From the NCBI GenBank assembly GCA_002007465.1, contig LNAC01000032.1, positions 2,356,286-2,420,285 of the forward strand: DNA of 64,000 nucleotides, in the 5' to 3' direction. Position numbers and translations under genes: made by a program. This document shows positions 33,780-44,470 of this stretch, piece by piece. This DNA comes from Ailurus styani. Its lineage: Eukaryota > Chordata > Mammalia > Carnivora > Ailuridae. Numbering within the stretch: position 1 is the first letter of the stretch; every line of letters starts with the position of its first letter. Under the pieces are notes generated by a model that saw only the letters and a list, made by a program, of their open reading frames with translations, ran no database searches and was not told where the DNA came from.

Positions 33780-34090
33780 CCATTTATTTGCTCGCAGACC
33801 GTATTTTTCCAGGCCGGCCAGTTTTTTCTCATGGTAACAAAACGTTCTTGAGATGGAACCATGCCGTGTTTGTTTCCACTTTGGCATTAAGGTCCGAATT
33901 CAGGAGTTAAGAGAAGTTCCTGGCTGACTAAAAATTCTCGGAACATCCTTCTCTCTGCTGTCACTGTGCCCAGAGTGCTGGCCCCTTCCCCTGGAGGGGT
34001 TCCCGCTCCTCTGCCCAGCAAGCCCAGCTCTGCGGCGCCTTCCCCTGCCTCCTGGATAACCGCCCCGCCTTCCACGCGGGAGCACTCACC
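33780..34090. promoter_or_regulatory. Small CpG-rich cluster, possible regulatory element
   Basis: Repeat-free sequence with a local rise in GC and about seven CpGs in 33990-34080, in a window otherwise poor in CpG. Visible motifs include TTCTCGGAA at 33935-33943 (fits the STAT-type TTCNNNGAA pattern), CATGGTAACAAAA near 33830 (RFX/SOX-like) and TGTTTGTTTCC near 33869 (FOX-like). Motif matches this short occur often by chance. Too short for a classical CpG island. Confidence 0.25.
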
Positions 34091-34102
34091 ACCACACCCA
34101 CC

Positions 34103-34123
34103 ATCATCATCACCATCATCATC
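34103..34123. repeat. Short (CAT)n tract
   Basis: CATCATCATCACCATCATCA-type run, about seven units with one CAC change. Confidence 0.9.
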
Positions 34124-34144
34124 CTCTCACCTGGGTCTGCTGTG

Positions 34145-34275
34145 CTGCCAGGCACTGTTTCGTTTTATGTGTGTTGATTTAAGTAATCCTCAGCACAACC
34201 ATTATTACCACTCTATAGCTAGAGAGGTTGGTGCCCAAGGCCACTTGGCTGAGAGATGACAGAGCAGGCCATCCC
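34145..34275 (-). mobile_element. Antisense MIR fragment
   Basis: GCCAGGCACTGTTTCGTTTT, TAAGTAATCCTCAGCACAACC and CCCAAGGCCACTTGGCTGAG follow antisense MIR. Confidence 0.7.
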
Positions 34276-34349
34276 CAGGGACCGTGCACTCAAGCTCTCT
34301 GCCGTACCTCCCTACTTCCACAAGCTACATATTTGTTACAACAAGCACC

Positions 34350-34495
34350 CATATTTGTTTCTCTACTGGCCCAAGACCTCCCAGAGGGCAGAGACCATCT
34401 GTCATGCATTCTTACATCACCCGGGGTGCCTGCCATGGTGCCTGGTGAGTAGTAGGGGCTCATTCACTGTTTATGGAATAAATGAATGGATTTTT
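34350..34495 (+). mobile_element. L2 3' end fragment
   Basis: CCTCCCAGAGGGCAGAGACC, CCATGGTGCCTGGTGAGTAG and ATGGAATAAATGAATGGAT follow the sense L2 terminus. The 127-codon frame that overlaps it is therefore a coincidence. Confidence 0.75.
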
Positions 34496-35094
34496 CCTAT
34501 GATTTCCAGGTACCTGAACAGGGATATGTCTCCACCAGGAGACAGCCCATGGTGGTACCAGGGGGAAAGCTCACCAAGCTGGTGGCCCTGGATGGTACAT
34601 GGCCTAAAGCCACGATCTGCCTGCTTCTGGGCTAGATAAGGTGAGCAACATAAGCTGATTTTGTCAATCAGGTAAACATTGGTCAAGTATCACTTCCCCC
34701 AGAAAGTTATGGCAAGGCAAGTGCCACAGGCGGTACACGGCATACTCTAAGTCAGTGACAGAGGCTGGTGTAAGCTAGCAGGGCTGGTGTGGGGTGGAGG
34801 TAAAGTGGGGAAGAAGAACATTAGCCTATCTTTGCTTCTGAGTCTTTTAGCAATCCCCTAGCAAAATTACAATTTAAATTTATTCAGTTATTTATACATA
34901 CCCTATCTTTCCCCCAAAATGGTTTATATATTCAGCAGATTTATAAATTAGAAGTAGAAATAAAAAAACAAAAATAGGGACAATAAATGGAACTTAGAAT
35001 AAGGCTAACACCAAGAAACCCATGTATATTAGTCTTTATATATTTGCTATGGCTGGGACAAAAGATTGAAATGTATACAGCATCTATAATGTAC
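34496..35094. other. Anonymous noncoding sequence
   Basis: Nothing recognised. Confidence 0.5.
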
Positions 35095-35270
35095 ATTCAC
35101 AAAGACTCTCGTGTTGGGTCTTCAAAGTAGCCGTTCCCTATAGCGAGTGTTATGATGTGCAGGTTACAGGTCAGGAACTAGAGGCTCAAAGAAATCAAGA
35201 AACTTGATTGAGTTCCCACAAATAGTAAGTGTGAGTGGAACCAAGGCTGAAAAGAACCCTTTAGGGTAAG
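35095..35270 (-). mobile_element. Antisense MIR, diverged
   Basis: CTAGAGGCTCAAAGAAATCA, GAGTTCCCACAAATAGTAAG and GAGTGGAACCAAGGCTGAA match the antisense MIR core. Confidence 0.65.
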
Positions 35271-36704
35271 AAACTAATTCCAAAGCCTGTTGCCTAAGAC
35301 GCCTCACAAATCACCCACACCTGAGCCACCTCCTCCAAATGGGAGAACATGATGAACCATAGTTTGGGTAAAATCTTTATTTGTCCCTTTAACCCACAAT
35401 TATTTATAGCATAATAACAGTCATTTCGCAGATGTGCGGAATCTGAGTTTGACTCTAGAACCGGTGTTTTCTGAATCTGATGGTTCATCTCCACACACTG
35501 CTGCAGCAGACGTCAGAGTCCTCCTCACAGAGCAGGCCTAGGGAGTTTTCCTGAATTTGCTCTCTGGGTAAGATCAGACTCCACCTCCCCCTCCTTTACC
35601 CTAAGTTCCTCTGGTTTTGGCGAAATCTCCTGGGGGTGGATTACTACGGGAGGGGTGTGCTCCCCAGGCACACCAGGTCTTCTCTACACAGGGCGTGAGG
35701 AAACGTGTGGACCAACATCCGGATACCTTGGCATAACCCTGATGCTGCCTCCTCACCTCTAATTAGATTGGAACCAAAACACGAATCAGAAGGGGCTCAG
35801 ACATAGTGCCTGAAAAAGGAGCGAAAAGCAAGCAAAGATTTCTGGTGGTGAGGAAAGAGTACTCATAGGCAGATCATTTTGGGGAGAGTTGCTTCCAAAG
35901 AGGTATCTGTGTCTTCCAAGCTTTGGGGGCTCTCCTTTCCCTCTACCCCTCCAGCCTCAGCACCCTGCCCCTCACCTCCCTTGTTCCCCACCACCACCTC
36001 CGGGACTGTCCCTCGCCTTAACAATCCTAAGGAAAGTTCTTCAGATCCTACTTTTCCAAAATGGTGTTTCTGATCCTCTGCTTCTGTCCTCAACATCTAT
36101 GGAAGATTCATCTGCAGGCTACACCAGTCAACACAGTGAAGAAACATAGCCGTACCCACTTAGACATCGGATTAATTGCGGTCAGACACACTGAAGAACA
36201 AAAATTCCTTAGTCTCCTGCTGACTTACTGTGAAGGTGGGGTCCTACTGATGTGTCAGCAATCTTTCCTGAACAAAACAATCTAATGCTTTCTGTTTGGG
36301 GAACAGATCACCACTAATAGGATCTAGCCAATGACACAAACACCTTGCTGCCCTCACCTTCCTGACTTTCTTTCCATGGCCCCCTTTTGACTGTGATAAC
36401 ATACCAGCATGTACAGATAACCAGTACTTCTCTTCAGAAAACTATTCGCGATTCTAGGAGGAAACACCAACATCATCTTCAGACTGTCTGGAGTCCAACA
36501 ATTTTGCCTAACTATAAAACCATCTATGACCAATAGATTGTGGTTATATTTTTTTAAATGCTTATAGAAACACAAAATAAAATCCAAAGATACCTCAAAA
36601 AAGGAAAAGGGAAATAGTTTAATCATTCTTCTCAAATATTCTGATAAGACGACCACAAAATTGCAGACACTACATTTGCTGAAACAAACTTGGGAGATAA
36701 CGTA
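35271..36704. other. Repeat-poor anonymous sequence
   Basis: GC-balanced at 35500-36060, A/T-rich afterwards. The proline-rich frames at 35863-36149 occupy both strands of one C-rich stretch and show no domain. No repeat family recognised. Confidence 0.5.
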
Positions 36705-36795
36705 GTGTACCTTCATTTTATAGTTGACGAAATTGAAGTCCAAAGAAGTTAAGGGAATGCCCCCAGGCTGCAGTACAAGTTAGTGTTATGACAAG
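36705..36795 (-). mobile_element. Antisense MIR fragment
   Basis: CTTCATTTTATAGTTGACGA, GAAGTTAAGGGAATGCCCCC and GCTGCAGTACAAGTTAGTG resemble the central antisense MIR. Confidence 0.6.
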
Positions 36796-37619
36796 AAATT
36801 GAATGGGCAAGACAGGCAGCAGCAGAAGAAAAGCAGTCAAGAAGGCAGCTTGAGAACCCAAGAGTGTGGGGATTATGCCAGCTGCTCCACTGGTTAGACA
36901 GACACACCCTGTCGTCTCCCGCTGGTCCCACACATTCCCTCCATCTCCACTGCCATTCCCACTGTTCATACCCATCCTGGAGCGGGTGCCATTTCACACT
37001 GACATCTGTCACAGGTAAGACGCAGAGTGGATGACAGAAGTCATTGGAGCCCCTTTCCACTCAGTGGGTCCACTTTCCACCCCAGGATCGGGTGCGGGGA
37101 AGAGTACAGCAAAGAGCAGCTGTAGTGGCTTTATTTAGCGTTATTTATATATGGCCGCTCCCTACCCCTCTCAAAAAAAAAAAAAAAATCTTGTTGCAAA
37201 AAGATTTTAAGCCATCTTATTTTTTTTAAGTCTTAAGCACCGGGAGTTTATGACCATTGGTGTTTGAATTTTTTTGAAAGTGCCACAGTGAAACATGAGT
37301 TCAAAGTGTCCTCACCCTGTTGCAGGTGGAAAGCTAATATGCCCTGTTCAATTTGCTTACAAAATTAAGTTAAAGAGACTTCGGAAAGAAGCCTATAGCA
37401 CATGTTACTGAATTTTAGGGTTTTAAAAAAATGAATGCTATCACTTAAGACCTGGTTTCCTTTTTCTATAGTCTGGTATTTTTGCTTGAAGGAACAGCTG
37501 GCCCTTGGTGACAGCACGCTAAGGAAGCCATGTCTGCCTCTAACGATCCTCTTAGAGGCTGAAGATGGAGTCTGGAAGCCTTAAAGAAGTCCTGAAGACT
37601 AGGTTCTAACTCACTGCTG
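36796..37619. other. Anonymous noncoding sequence
   Basis: Includes an A16 run at about 37173-37188 with no recognisable body in front of it. No repeat family was recognised. Confidence 0.5.
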
Positions 37620-38250
37620 ACTTATTGACAGACCTTTTTCCTAAATGTCTTTGTGATGTTTAGTAATACATAAAGTTAAGTTTTCCCATATAAATAAAAC
37701 CGATCACTACTGCCAGCTGTATCAAAGAGAACCATTAAACTGTGAATCTTTGCAAAGAGGGAGAGGGTTGAGAGCCTGCATATGCAAAATGACATCTAAT
37801 ATTGCATGTTACGAGCAACCAAACACATCTGGGGCAAGAAACCCACTGCCGCTTAAAATACCTGCTCTATTCTCTAGCACATCTGTGGTGCAATTAAAGA
37901 ACCTAGTGCACAATTAAAATTCAGGTCAGCACAGAGCAACAATGGGGCTCTTTGATGTTAGGTCAGCTCTGGTCATTCTCATATACTCATTAAACAGGTT
38001 AATCAACTTAGCGCAGGATATAGGACAAGAGTGACTGAAAATCTATTTAATTACCATTACCCCGAAAGCATTGGGAGAAAGATCTGTTTTATTTGTTTGA
38101 CATAGCAACTATTGTTTCATTGTCACTGCACGCTGGAGCTAAAGGTGCCACTTCTGGAAGCGTGTGTTTTGTTTCCAGCTAACGAAATGTAGATATAGCA
38201 CAAATATTTGTTTGCATTTATTCTTAACATATTCTAAAAGCAGATGGTTT
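37620..38250. promoter_or_regulatory. Repeat-free A/T-rich block, candidate conserved noncoding element
   Basis: No transposon or microsatellite. It contains an octamer-like ATGCAAAA at 37782-37789, two CAATTAAA homeodomain-type words at 37891-37898 and 37911-37918, and GGTTAATCAAC at 37997-38007 (HNF1 half-site-like). This texture is common in developmental enhancers but is not proof of conservation. The 65- and 103-codon frames at its far end are unconvincing. Confidence 0.22.
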
Positions 38251-38493
38251 GGCATATGCCTTTCCTTTTTCCCTCTGTCCATTTCTCTCTTGATTAAAGT
38301 AATGAAGCATGAGATAAATTTGTGGAGTAGTCTCATGCTCTTTACATTTGTTTGCCTTGCCTTAAGTCAAGAAGGTGCTAATGTGACATATTTAGTCTGG
38401 ATGAGTAGACTTGGCTCACATTCTCCTAATGGGTTTTATACAGCCCTTGCAATGAACAAGCAGTGCCTGTTGTGAATGCTTTAGTAGAAAGAC

Positions 38494-38680
38494 CTGGACT
38501 TTCGGTCAAATAGACTGGGATTTGAATCCAGCTCCCTTATCTGTACTCACTGATGAAATGAAGACAATAAGATCACTTTGCAACATTGCTGGGAGGATAC
38601 GATAACATAATGTAATAAAGTGCTTAGTGCAGTGCTTGGAATGTGGTAGAACTTAGTGGTGACTATTTTTATCATTAAGA
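38494..38680 (+). mobile_element. Sense MIR
   Basis: GACTGGGATTTGAATCCAGC, ATGAAATGAAGACAATAAGATC and GTAATAAAGTGCTTAGTGCAG are in MIR order. Confidence 0.85.
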
Positions 38681-38786
38681 AAACGCTTTAGTCACTGAGG
38701 AATCTACAACATCATTAATCGGGGTACAATTTTCTTCTCCTCCCTAAAGACAGTATTCAGTGAGTATCAAAACAAACCAGGTTTTT

Positions 38787-38894
38787 TTTCTATTTATTCT
38801 TTTTTTAGTAATCTCTACACCCAACATGGGGCTCAAACCCACGACCCCAAGATCAAGAGTTATACACTCTTCCAACTGAGTCAGCCAGGCACCC
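38787..38894 (-). mobile_element. Antisense short CAN-type SINE (tRNA-like, older form)
   Basis: AGTAATCTCTACACCCAACA, GGGGCTCAAACCCACGACCC and GAGTCAGCCAGGCACCCC. This is a short variant lacking the TC-rich segment. AACCAG words at both sides may be the remains of a target-site duplication. Confidence 0.85.
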
Positions 38895-39177
38895 CAACCA
38901 GTTTCTTTTTTCTGATGATGAAACTGAACATACAATATATAATGTTAAAGGAAATAATGAAAATCTTTCTCTAGACCTTCAAAGAACAGGATCTAAATGA
39001 CTTCGAGAGGAAGGCACTGTGAGGGAATGTCATGGGCATCCAAATGCTTCTTGCATCATGCCCAAATAAGACATAGGGAGTCCCATCTTTGGGGAGCAGG
39101 AGGTGACATGGGAACACTCAAGGTTAAAAAAATCACAAGTAGCCCCAATAACATATGCCTTAAGAAAGCACACTTGA

Positions 39178-40035
39178 TTCTTATTATTCGTGGTAGTTCT
39201 GTTCTATAAAGTCACTACAAACACTGAATTAGCAAATACTAAACCATTATTCCCAGGGGGAAATATAGGGTTAGGTTCCTATGAACCTCGTATCAAAACA
39301 TTTTTGTCAAGAGATCAATACATAACCTTGTTTTGTGTGTACTTCTGTTTAAAGACATCTTATTTATTATGTACTGTGGGGCACGTGGGGGACTCAGTCG
39401 GTTAAGCATCTGCCTTCAGCTCAGGTCATGATCCCAGGGCCTGGGATCTGAACCCCCATCCTCCACTCAGCAGGGAGTCTGCTTTTTCCCCTCCCCCGTC
39501 CCTCCCCCCTCATGCTTTCTTGCTAACACTTTCTCTCTCAATCTGAAATATATAAATAAAATCTTTTTAAAAAGAAAAAAAAGAAAAAATATGTTCTGGT
39601 GATTTATTAACATTGAACTCACAGCCAACAGCACTTCAACTCATGTCTGAATGAAGCTTACCCAATACACGTAATTTCTTCATAAGGCATGGTCACAGGC
39701 TCTTGCACGTGGACAGTAATTCAGCAATGTGCTTGGAGGCCATTTTAAACAGCAAAAATACCAACAAAAAGCACAAAAATACAAAAAGCAGGGCACTGAA
39801 GTGACCACAAAAGGACACTTGTTTACTGACTGCAAGCAGAAACAAGAATGCAGAGCATCACACTGTTCAACCTCAGCTGAGAAACTTGTGCGCTGGGCAA
39901 CTCAAATCTTTCACCATTCCACCTCCTGTGTCTGTGAATGGGCATGAAAGTACCACCAGTATTGATTTGGGGGGTATAAATAAATTTTAACAAGGAGGTG
40001 AATTCACAAATACAGACTCCATGAATTATGAGGCT
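39178..40035. mobile_element. DNA transposon fossil with terminal inverted repeats, split by a SINE
   Basis: The left end TTCTTATTATTCGTGG (39178-39193) and the complement of the right end, CATGAATTATGAGGCT (40020-40035), match imperfectly. Internal phrases such as TGGTAGTTCTGTTCTATAAAG, GGAAATATAGGGTTAGG, CATTTTTGTCAAGAGATCAA and CTCAGCTGAGAAACTTGTGC belong to a known mammalian repeat, probably a non-autonomous hAT- or Tigger-type element. I could not fix the family name. Without the SINE at 39378-39587 it is about 650 bases, with no transposase frame. Confidence 0.6.
39378..39587 (+). mobile_element. CAN SINE
   Basis: GGCACGTGGGGGACTCAGTCGG head, standard middle with C-rich expansion, and a TATAAATAAAATC tail. 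ATTATGTACTG (39367-39377) and AATATGTTCTG (39588-39598) are probable duplication remnants. Inserted in the DNA transposon fossil. Confidence 0.94.
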
Positions 40036-40364
40036 TAACTATGTCAACGTGAAAATTGACATGTCTCTTCTCAATAAGCCCAACAGGGCAAGTGTTTTAT
40101 TCAGTGTTTGGTAGAAAGCTCTTTCTTTGGGAAGTTACCAGATAGAGCCATTAGCTTGCATTTAGGGGCCACATTGCATGAAAAACACTAAAACAAAACT
40201 TTAAATACTAGAATGAAAGTCTGGAGAGTCTCAGAGCAAGGAGATCTAAATCTATGAGAAGCAAGAGTGAACTGAGACCCACTGAAGGACTGGTAGGATC
40301 AGGTTTCCCATTGCCCATTTATTATGGAATAACTAAATAAAAGAATAACCAACCGCAAAAAATG
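40036..40364. other. Anonymous noncoding sequence
   Basis: Nothing recognised. Confidence 0.5.
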
Positions 40365-40425
40365 ATAATAACTATGTCATGTTTATTATGTGCCAAGCAT
40401 AAGTCTAAGTTTAGCTTATTAATTA
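40365..40425 (-). mobile_element. Short antisense MIR fragment
   Basis: TGTTTATTATGTGCCAAGCAT, then AAGTCTAAGTTTAGC, matches the antisense MIR tail only. Confidence 0.55.
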
Positions 40426-40429
40426 AATA

Positions 40430-40929
40430 TATATTAATATAGTTATGTATTAAATACTTTTACTATTATTATTTAATGGTACGAGTTGTTGTTTTCCTCT
40501 ATTTTTTTCTTTAGAAGAGCTGGTTCGGGTGCCCCGGGAAGGAAGCTAGCCCCGGTGGTTGGAAGCAGAAAAGTGTACTACCAGCAGGAAGCCCAGAAGC
40601 CATGGATTTCTACAAGTGTTCTACCATCCCACCCCTTACATAAGAGTAGCCATTGATTCATGTCAAAAATCACCACTGCTAGGTTCAACAGGGTCAGCCA
40701 AGTGGACTCTTCTTCAGACAGCTAGATAATTCTTAGGATGACAAAGTATTAGACCTGGGTAGGAGCCTATTGGTCACCTCACTGAACCTCTTCTTCAGCA
40801 GAGAAAAATGAAACTCACAGATGTTAAGTGGCAGATCTAATTACTAATATACCTCTGAACTGATCATTTAGGAAAACTATCTGACCATAACAATAAATGG
40901 TGAAAGTAACTTGATGAAACCCACTACTA
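40430..40929. other. Anonymous noncoding sequence
   Basis: A/T-rich start, then mixed. A faint MIR-like phrase near 40790 (CTTCTTCAGCAGAGAAAAAT) was too weak to call. Confidence 0.5.
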
Positions 40930-41540
40930 ATTTAAAAGAAGAGAGATAAGGATGGCCATTTGCCCTCTTACAAACTAAAATATGTTATAAGACCACATTA
41001 TTTTTTAAAATGTGGCACTGAAGAAGGGACACACAGACAGACCAGTGGAGTGGAATACATGGCCCACAAATAAAATATAGCAAGTTTATATGGACGTACG
41101 GGTAATCATCTATAGCATCATTTGAAATTATTTACCAGGGCGCCTGGGTGGCTCAGTGGGTTAAAGCCTCTGCCTTCAGCTCAGGTCATGATCTCAGGGT
41201 CCTGGGATCGAGGCCCACATCGGGCTCTCTGCTCGTCAGGGAGCCTGCTTCCTCCTCTCTCTCTGCCTGCCTCTCTGCCTACTTGTGATCTCTCTCTCTC
41301 TGTCAAATAAATAAAATCTTTTTTTAAAAAATGAAATTATTTACCAAAAAAAAAAAGAAATTTTTACCAAAATAAGTTATAAAGAACTAAATGCTTATAT
41401 CGACTAGAAAATACAGATATAAATAGGTTGACTAATTTTATAATAGTGGAAGAAATTACAGAAGAAAATACCTATTATGTAAAATAGTTAATCCTCTGTT
41501 TAAGAAAAATGACTAAAAGTTAAAGTAAACAAAATGATGG
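40930..41540 (+). mobile_element. Sense L1M ORF2 relic
   Basis: ACAAACTAAAATATGTTATA, TGTGGCACTGAAGAAGGGAC, and ACAGACAGACCAGTGGAGTG are degraded versions of the ORF2 text around the AGTGTGGTATTGGC and GACCAATGGAACAG phrases. No open frame survives. Split by the SINE at 41138-41331. Confidence 0.6.
41138..41331 (+). mobile_element. CAN SINE, mustelid-like, perfect duplication
   Basis: GCGCCTGGGTGGCTCAGTGG and TTAAAGCCTCTGCC head, TGCCTACTTGTGATCTC body. TGAAATTATTTACCA at 41123-41137 is repeated exactly at 41332-41346. Low divergence. Confidence 0.97.
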
Positions 41541-41559
41541 TTGCCTACCCAATACCCAT

Positions 41560-42120
41560 TCTCTCCTATTGACTTACTAACAGAACTCTGATTTTGTCAA
41601 AGGAGCAAAGTTCCCAACTAAAAACCCTGTTTTAGACATCTTTGCAGCAAGGGGTGGCTATGCAGTAAGTTTGGAAGGAAGCAATGTGTCAGAGATGTTA
41701 AGGAGGGCATCCAGAGAAACTTCACAGAAGAGACAAACTGTAGCGAATGCTTGGTGCTCCACCCAGGGCCCCTCAGAAACCCTTTATCTGGTCTGTGCGC
41801 CCACGCCCTTGTTTCTGTGGGTTCTGATCCTGACAGCCAGCACCTAATACTTTCTTCACCTACCCTAGAGCACCTTTGCCTTCGTGACTGGGGCAGGAGT
41901 CTGAACGTGGGAGCTTCTTGGCTTGAGAGGACACACACCTACCAGATTTATGCTCAGAGTCCAAGGTCAGGCTGTAGCACTCCCTTCCTTGGCTTTATCT
42001 TCTTCTCTATGCTGTTTCCCTTACACTCTTTATAACTTCTCCTAGAAATACTTCCTTGGTAAATCACTAACACAAGAAGAGTCCAAGGTCTGCTTCCAAG
42101 CAATCTGACCTAAGACATAT
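41560..42120. repeat. Ancient interspersed repeat ending CCTAAGACA
   Basis: TTTATAACTTCTCCTAGAAAT, CTTCCTTGGTAAATCACTAA, CAAGGTCTGCTTCC and CTGACCTAAGACA follow a mammalian repeat end that I recognise but cannot name with confidence. The upstream part is poorly aligned. Two 95-106 codon frames on opposite strands within it are not genes. Confidence 0.45.
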
Positions 42121-42384
42121 TCTCAGCTGGCCTACCCATTCATCTTTCGTTCCTTCACACTGCCACCTTTTCCCCTTTTTGGAGCATGGGTGAAATGTCT
42201 GGAGGTCTTAAAGCCATCTGGCAACCACGAGGCAATAAGCACCAAGTCACAGATCCAGACACTAGGGATTATATAGCAGAAAGATGGGGAAAACACCGAA
42301 ATACCAGATGATTTAACAAAGTTGTCATACTAGCCCTGGAATGACATCCCTAGACTTAATTTTACATGACACAAGTAACTCTTT

Positions 42385-43160
42385 GTTGGTATGTCTGGTA
42401 TGGCACGTAATAGCATCCCCCAAAGACATTCACATCCTATTGCCTTAAACCTGTAGCTATGCCATGTTACATGACAAAGAGGAAATAAGGGTGCTGATGG
42501 AATTAAGGTGGCTACTCTGCTACCTTAAAGTAGGGAGAGTATTCTGAATGATCCAGGTAGGCCCAATGTAAATTCAAGAGTCTTTAAAAGTGGAAACGGG
42601 ATGCAGAAGAGAGATCAGAGCCAAAGAAGATGTGATGGGAACACCTGGGTGGCTCAGTTGGTGAAGCACCTGCTTTGGCTCAGGTCATGATCCCAGCGTC
42701 CTGGGATCGAGTCCCACATGGGGTTCTGTGCTCAGCAGAGTCTGCTTCTCCCTCTGCCTGCCACTCCCCCTGCTTGTGCTCTGTCTCTCTTTCTCTGACA
42801 AATAAATAAATAAAACCTTTAAAAAAAAAAAGAACAGGAAGAAGAAGATATGATGGTGGAAACAGAGGTGTGGGTGACTGTATGTGAGAACGACCGGCCA
42901 CCACTGCCGCCTGTGAAGAGGGAGGAAGGGGTCACCAGCCAAGGGATGCAGGCAGCCTCTGGAAGTTGAACAAGGCAAGGAAACAGACTCTTTCCCCTAG
43001 AGCTTCCAGAAGGGAACATGGCCCTGCCAACGCCCTGATTTTAGCCCAGTGAGACTCTTTTTGGACCTCTGATGTCCAGAACCGTAAGAGAACAAATTTA
43101 TGTGGTTTAAACCAACAAGCTTGGTAATTTTTTACAGCAACGATAGACAACGAATACAGC
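42385..43160 (+). mobile_element. MaLR/ERVL-type LTR split by a SINE
   Basis: Recognisable phrases include CATCCCCCAAAGACATTCAC, CAAAGAGGAAATAAGGGTG, CAGGTAGGCCCAATGTAAAT, then after the SINE CCAGCCAAGGGATGCAGGC, CTTCCAGAAGGGAACATGGC, CTGCCAACGCCCTGATTTTA and AGAACCGTAAGAGAACAAAT. The order is that of a MaLR-like LTR with a late AACAAATTT polyadenylation region. Without the SINE it is about 570 bases. Confidence 0.7.
42639..42843 (+). mobile_element. CAN SINE
   Basis: GAACACCTGGGTGGCTCAGT head with GTGAAGCACCTGCTTTGG. GAAGATGTGATGG at 42626-42638 recurs as GAAGATATGATGG at 42844-42856 (one mismatch in 13). It sits inside the LTR and so postdates it. Confidence 0.96.
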
Positions 43161-43199
43161 CATGTATATAGGAGCTTGGCAAAGAGAGGAGATCATAAG

Positions 43200-43360
43200 C
43201 ATTCTCATCCAAAAAAAAGTAACTATGTGAGGTGATGGATATGTTAATTAACTTGATTGTGCTAATGATTTCACAATGTATACATATATCAAATCATCAC
43301 ATTGCACACTTCTAATACATACAGTTTTGTTTGTCATTATTCCTCAATAAAGCTGGGGAG
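43200..43360 (+). mobile_element. L1 3' end fragment
   Basis: AAAGTAACTATGTGAGGTGA, TGATTTCACAATGTATACAT, CACATTGCACACTTCTAATA and CCTCAATAAAGCTGG match a eutherian L1MA/L1MB-type 3' UTR, including its AATAAA signal. Confidence 0.8.
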
Positions 43361-43448
43361 GGAGGAAGACAATTAATAGACCCAGTTTTCTGTTACTTGC
43401 AGACTAATTCAATCCTAAATGATACTTTTTAACTGAAAACAGGTAATT

Positions 43449-43533
43449 TTTTTTTCAAAATTTTATTTAAATTCAAGCTAGTTCACATATAGTGTAGTAA
43501 TAGTTTCAGGGGTAGATTTAGTGATTCATCAGT
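43449..43533 (-). mobile_element. Very short antisense carnivore L1 3' end
   Basis: TTTTATTTAAATTCAAGCTAG, CACATATAGTGTAGTAATAG and GATTTAGTGATTCATCAG are the reverse complement of the last 80 bases of a carnivore L1. AGGTAAT and AAGTAAT words beside it may be the target-site duplication. Extreme 5' truncation. Confidence 0.8.
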
Positions 43534-43544
43534 TGCAAGTAATA

Positions 43545-44029
43545 TTTTTTATATAAGAAGATCTTACACAAATCAATAAAAAACACTAAACCAATAAGTT
43601 GATAAGCAAATAACACATGTAAGCAAAACCCACAGATGAAGAACTACTGGTGCTAAGAAACAACATGGAAATAGGTTTTCCACAAACATACATGAAATAT
43701 TTTTAAATATCCAAAGAAAATCATATTACATAAAAAGCAAGACATGGAATTTATACTGTGTGTTTCCAAGTATATCTTTAAAATAAGCACTGAAAGACTT
43801 GAAAGAAAAGAATAAAAGGAAAGATTTTGAGATAGTGAGATTTGGGGTGTCTTTTCCTTCTATTGCTTTTTGATATAGATCATATTGAAATGTCTAGTTC
43901 TCTCACTTTATTCAGTTCTCTTTAATAGGAAAAAGAAAATAAACTTTGCCTTAAAAAATGATTACAACACAAACACAAAATAATTATAACTCCAAATGCT
44001 ATTTGTAAGAATACATGGAAGGAAGGGTA
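43545..44029. other. A/T-rich sequence, possibly more L1 debris
   Basis: ACACTAAACCAATAAGTTGA and AAGCAAAACCCACAGATGAA resemble degraded L1 3' text, but similarity is too weak to call. Confidence 0.35.
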
Positions 44030-44470
44030 AGGCCAAGTGCTGGCACAAAGGAGGGTTGAGGCTTTGCCTGGGAACACTGGGAAGGCCTCACAGAGGGGCG
44101 GGCAGCTGAGTGGGGTCTCCCACAGGCCCATGAGGTGAGAAAAGCACTGCAAACAGAGGACTGCACAAGCCCGAGGTGTTGAGGAAACTGTCAACAGCTG
44201 CGACGGAATGCAGCGTGGGAAGGAGAGAGCAGTAGAAGATTAGGTAGGACAGGTAGAAAACCCACCTGAAAGGGTTTGCATCAAAAATACTAGAGTTTGA
44301 CCTTTCCTCTAGTGGGGAAGTAACTCTTGGCAGGAAAAAGCCATGATCATATTGGTATTTTATAAGGATTTTTCTGCCACAGTGTGAGGATGGACAGGGG
44401 ACGAGAGGCAGTGGTAGGAGTTAGCTCTCTTGCAATTAAGAGGTTTGAACTGGATGCCACAGATAACTTG
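44030..44470 (-). mobile_element. Antisense L2
   Basis: GGGAAGGCCTCACAGAGG, GAACTGGATGCC and CCACAGTGTGAGGATGGACA are consistent with reverse-complement L2 in the usual order, with strong divergence. Confidence 0.55.

Noticed and set aside
33960..34130. Classical CpG-island promoter
   Set aside because: The GC-rich part is far shorter than 500 bases and no first exon follows, so it is offered only as a weak regulatory candidate.
34256..34639. 127-codon forward frame
   Set aside because: It overlaps a MIR fragment and an L2 3' end, so the frame is coincidental.
37173..37188. A16 run as the tail of a processed pseudogene
   Set aside because: Sequence on either side shows no recognisable mRNA-derived body or flanking target duplication.
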